A DNA stretch of 8,502 bases from Candidatus Hydrogenedentota bacterium. GTDB taxonomy: Bacteria; Hydrogenedentota; Hydrogenedentia; Hydrogenedentiales; CAITNO01. This document shows, piece after piece, positions 7,201-8,502 of the stretch (the first letter of the stretch is position 1; every line of letters starts with the position of its first letter). The notes beneath the pieces were generated by a model. The model searched no databases, had not been told where the DNA came from, and saw only the letters and a list, made by a program, of their open reading frames with translations. The stretch is from positions 1-8,502 of the forward strand of contig CAIXUF010001420.1 of assembly GCA_903922535.1 (NCBI GenBank). The letters run 5' to 3'. Both the position numbers and the translations under genes were made by a program.

Positions 7201-8260
7201 GATGTCTTGGCGGATAGACTGGCAGGCGTTTTGCCGCAAGCTATACGGTGGTGAACTAAGCACCTGGTTTGACGACCCCGTAAGGACGCGAAGACTGTCG
7301 GCTCAATGGATTGGCGCCCAAGTCACGGACTCACGGCCGAGCACGCTCTTCAATCTGACCGGTGATTCACAGTTGAAACAGTGGCAGTATTCCAAGGGGC
7401 CGCTTCCGCCCGTCAGCGCGACGTTGTTTCAAATCAAGGTCAACTACATGCCCGCGAAACCGGAAGACCAGGTGGTGTACTTTTTCCCCGAGGGGTTGAC
7501 CGCCGATACCGCCGTTCAAGTCCGGTGGTACAAAATGGAGAAACTCAGGAAGACGGATTTTATAAGTTCCGTCTTGGGCGAAGTCGGGATGAACAGCCCG
7601 CTGACGGTTGACCTGAGCACGATCAGCGGATTGCCTGCCCCTCCGTTCATGCTGCAAATGATCGTGACCAACAAGAGCGCGACCACCGCATATCCGGACG
7701 CGGGCGTCCGCTGGTCATTCGGAGCGGAATCTGTGGGTCTGCAGAGCATGAAGAATCTCATGATGACCGTGGATACCTTTTTTATGGGTCCGGTCCAGGA
7801 ACAGGATTGGAACTATACCGTGTCTTGTGGCTTAACTTGGAAAGGTATGGGTTTCAGCGGCCACTACGAGAACCAAGATAACGGCGATACTGTAGAAAAC
7901 TGGTCCGGTACAATGCACCCCTCTGGAAAATGGATCGAGTCTTTTACCTGGACAATGACGAACGATGGGGAAGGGATTAGCGTATGCGACTGTGACGATG
8001 GCCAAGGTACGGTCGCGCACACCATGGCTCTTCACATTGCAGAATCAATGAAGTTGACCATGATTCCTTATAATGGCCCTTATCCTTGGGGTGGATATGA
8101 TTATTCCCTTCCCGCCGACAAAGCACGGCCATGTATTGTGGAATTGAAATACTCTAAGAATTACACCTGCGATGGCAATCCGTATGGCAACTACCCTTAT
8201 TCCCGTAATGAAAGTGCTATTACCAGAATGGGCCAAGTGTACGGTCTGTTTACTCCATGA
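4289..8260 (+). CDS. Large surface lipoprotein with six InlB-type repeats and a probable zinc metallopeptidase domain
   Basis: This 1323-residue protein has a lipoprotein signal peptide with lipobox LTG|C at residues 20-23. Gly at +2 would not retain it in the inner membrane by the E. coli rule, so the outer surface is plausible. Residues 28-457 are six repeats of about 72 residues, each ending F-DHW-GDL-NPA-ITM-A-K-VTAVF, which match divergent InlB B-repeats. Residues 464-586 form a beta domain containing GPWHA, LPAGTY and DSQPETWIQN. Residues from about 592 resemble a ZU5-like beta domain (GTAGGTL, VPAGAL). Residues about 730-1000 look like a peptidase. HELFH at 849-853 is an HExxH zinc site, and WMMEASSIWSE places Glu874 twenty residues after it as a likely third ligand, the gluzincin pattern. 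EYASGLFMRYLVE (from 928) fits the same family style. The remaining roughly 320 residues are unrecognised. Peptidase activity and substrate are inference. The C-terminal half is much AT-richer than the repeats. Confidence 0.93.
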   Translation: MKSVRILFCLIVILPLALSLTGCGKHSLTMAVTGSGTTDPPVGATTYKDKETVTMTAAAAAGWTFDHWEGDVTGSANPATCQISADMHVTAVFVQQQVTLTVTAEGSGSANPSVGTHSYAVGTAVMIAATAAAGWRFDHWEGDLTGAANPASLTMDADKSVKAVFVQDGQNYTLTTAVSGTGTVDPSAGTHSYASGASVTVTATAGSGWHFRNWSGDLSGWTNPASITMSANKSVTAVFEQDLQNYTLTTAVSGTGTVDPAPGTYSYASGASVTVTAAAGGGWSFDHWTGDLSDSTNPVTITMNATRSVTAVFVQSFTLTTAVTGQGSVGLNPSGGTYNASASVTVTATAASGWHFDHWEGDLSGSDNPATLTMDANKTVTAVFVENEQFTLTVNIRGDGLVDLDPAGGVYDAGTNVTLPPVAPALWQFDHWEGALTGKANPATLTMDADKTVTAVFVFVSEPSFDTVPLFDNHNDAAASAGAAATTEVTLDKAALVAVLSTWHAAGAETSNGGDISITMPDGTVLGPWHASAITSDTGTPTLWRATPNTPLPAGTYSIVDSQPETWIQNTDSSGAGFTCLDGVWFGAAANADIGTAGGTLAADGFLATVPAGALTESATLSVSRMDPLEENDVAAQYILTGLPEEHGTIEVEVSLTGALADDAQVFVATPGYQPSPQQTQFSREPVPATFGGGKARFQLPGSSAKASPKAPLPPPMLPMFIYIEGETAEFYTDHFCLNVPPTVVEQPFWPTLRPRIETLGLELEEAYDFLTKKVGLLFILRTTDSWPMCISLSWRSDDVIGMADRSYLWGPNADSIDYNLYKLREIDEPGQEPQRAQRIEDVRAAAVHELFHVLQYNYVRKRGGAGDQDWMMEASSIWSEWPFCGPATHYPDVAIGNEGRLPLNGLLDATNTECRNNGNKRNSQSHEYASGLFMRYLVEAHGNIPTTVGALWQDLHNGGTPIHALDMMSGMSWRIDWQAFCRKLYGGELSTWFDDPVRTRRLSAQWIGAQVTDSRPSTLFNLTGDSQLKQWQYSKGPLPPVSATLFQIKVNYMPAKPEDQVVYFFPEGLTADTAVQVRWYKMEKLRKTDFISSVLGEVGMNSPLTVDLSTISGLPAPPFMLQMIVTNKSATTAYPDAGVRWSFGAESVGLQSMKNLMMTVDTFFMGPVQEQDWNYTVSCGLTWKGMGFSGHYENQDNGDTVENWSGTMHPSGKWIESFTWTMTNDGEGISVCDCDDGQGTVAHTMALHIAESMKLTMIPYNGPYPWGGYDYSLPADKARPCIVELKYSKNYTCDGNPYGNYPYSRNESAITRMGQVYGLFTP
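4370..4579 (+). repeat. InlB-type repeat 1 (residues 28-97)
   Basis: This is the most divergent N-terminal copy. It contains FDHWEGD but ends CQISADMHVTAVF instead of the usual ITMDADKSVTAVF. It includes a run of five GCG codons. Confidence 0.75.
4580..4801 (+). repeat. InlB-type repeat 2 (residues 98-171)
   Basis: The copy contains FDHWEGDLTGAANPA and LTMDADKSVKAVF, close to the consensus, then a short DGQN linker. Confidence 0.8.
4802..5023 (+). repeat. InlB-type repeat 3 (residues 172-245)
   Basis: The copy has FRNWSGD in place of FDHWEGD. Its first 30 codons match repeat 4 closely, with 12 base differences in 90, 9 of them silent. This suggests fairly recent duplication. Confidence 0.85.
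5024..5236 (+). repeat. InlB-type repeat 4 (residues 246-316)
   Basis: The copy is near-identical to repeat 3 in its first half and has FDHWTGDLSDSTNP in its second half. Confidence 0.85.
5237..5455 (+). repeat. InlB-type repeat 5 (residues 317-389)
   Basis: The copy contains FDHWEGDLSGSDNPATLTMDA. It has a slightly different first half (VGLNPSGGTYN) that is shared with repeat 6 and not with repeats 3 and 4. Confidence 0.8.
5456..5659 (+). repeat. InlB-type repeat 6 (residues 390-457)
   Basis: This last copy contains FDHWEGALTGKANPATLTMDA. Its first half is divergent (VDLDPAGGVYDAG), grouping with repeat 5. It leads directly into the next beta domain. Confidence 0.8.
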
Positions 8261-8293
8261 TGGCCGGAACAAACCTGGGAAGAAGGTGACGTT

Positions 8294-8502
8294 TCAGTTC
8301 TTGCGGCAGGCCCCGCCCATTGCCTCACCCAGTTCCCGCACGGAGGAAAACACGAACTCGGGACGCCATTCAGCACGGTCAAGGGCGTCTTGCGTGGTTT
8401 CCCCGCTGAACACAAGAATGGAGACCATGGCGGCGCGGCGCGCCATTTCCATGTCTGTGTAGAGCCGGTCGCCGACCATGGCCGTGCGGGCCGGATCGGC
8501 GC
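8294..8502 (-). CDS. HAD-IIA family hydrolase, C-terminal end (5' end missing)
   Basis: The frame is open from the right edge to the TGA at 8294-8296, so only the last 68 residues are visible. They begin ADPARTAMVGDRLYTDMEMARRAAMVSILVFSGETT. This contains HAD motif IV (GDRLYTD), with the Mg2+-binding Asp residues, and the SGETT segment characteristic of the NagD/phosphoglycolate-phosphatase-like IIA subfamily. The ending FSSVRELGEAM is also typical, so the C-terminus is complete. The cap domain and the nucleophile Asp lie beyond the window. It is a cytoplasmic phosphatase whose substrate (a sugar phosphate, phosphoglycolate or similar) cannot be told from this fragment. It converges on the large lipoprotein gene with a 33-base gap, in which I see no convincing terminator. 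Confidence 0.9.
   Translation of the reverse strand, partial: ADPARTAMVGDRLYTDMEMARRAAMVSILVFSGETTQDALDRAEWRPEFVFSSVRELGEAMGGACRKN

Overview
The window looks like chromosomal DNA from a GC-rich Gram-negative bacterium of the Planctomycetes/Lentisphaerae/Hydrogenedentes kind. Candidatus Hydrogenedentota is my best guess. The main clue is the prepilin-like gene, whose N-terminus and terminal H-x-PGG-x-N-x-LFMDGH block are typical of the expanded secretion-pilin families in those phyla. The Tat-exported protein, the large repeat lipoprotein and the intergenic short-repeat mosaic fit the same picture. The phylum call is inference from protein style only.

Layout, left to right. (1) Positions 1-650, minus: N-terminal 216 residues of a Tat-exported protein of unknown function, cut by the left edge, with its own promoter and a hairpin-prone leader. 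(2) 866-1597, minus: RsuA/RluF-type rRNA pseudouridine synthase. (3) 1744-2499, plus: endonuclease/exonuclease/phosphatase-fold hydrolase, divergent from the synthase. (4) 2500-2957: no credible gene, but a patchwork of at least four unrelated short tandem-repeat families. (5) 2958-3896, minus: prepilin-like protein. (6) 3897-4288: divergent intergenic region with back-to-back promoter-like sequences and a long leader with alternative hairpins. (7) 4289-8260, plus: a 1323-residue lipoprotein with six InlB-type beta repeats, two further beta domains, a zincin-type peptidase core and an unrecognised C-terminus. (8) 8294-8502, minus: C-terminal end of a HAD-IIA phosphatase, cut by the right edge.

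The genes do not form one obvious operon or pathway. The synthase, the hydrolase and the HAD enzyme are housekeeping-type genes. The Tat protein, the pilin-like protein and the large lipoprotein are exported or envelope products. The most distinctive item is the lipoprotein, which I read as a surface-anchored probable metallopeptidase on a stalk of recently duplicated repeats. I see no CRISPR array, tRNA, rRNA, insertion sequence or recognisable defence system. All promoter calls rest on hexamer matches only.
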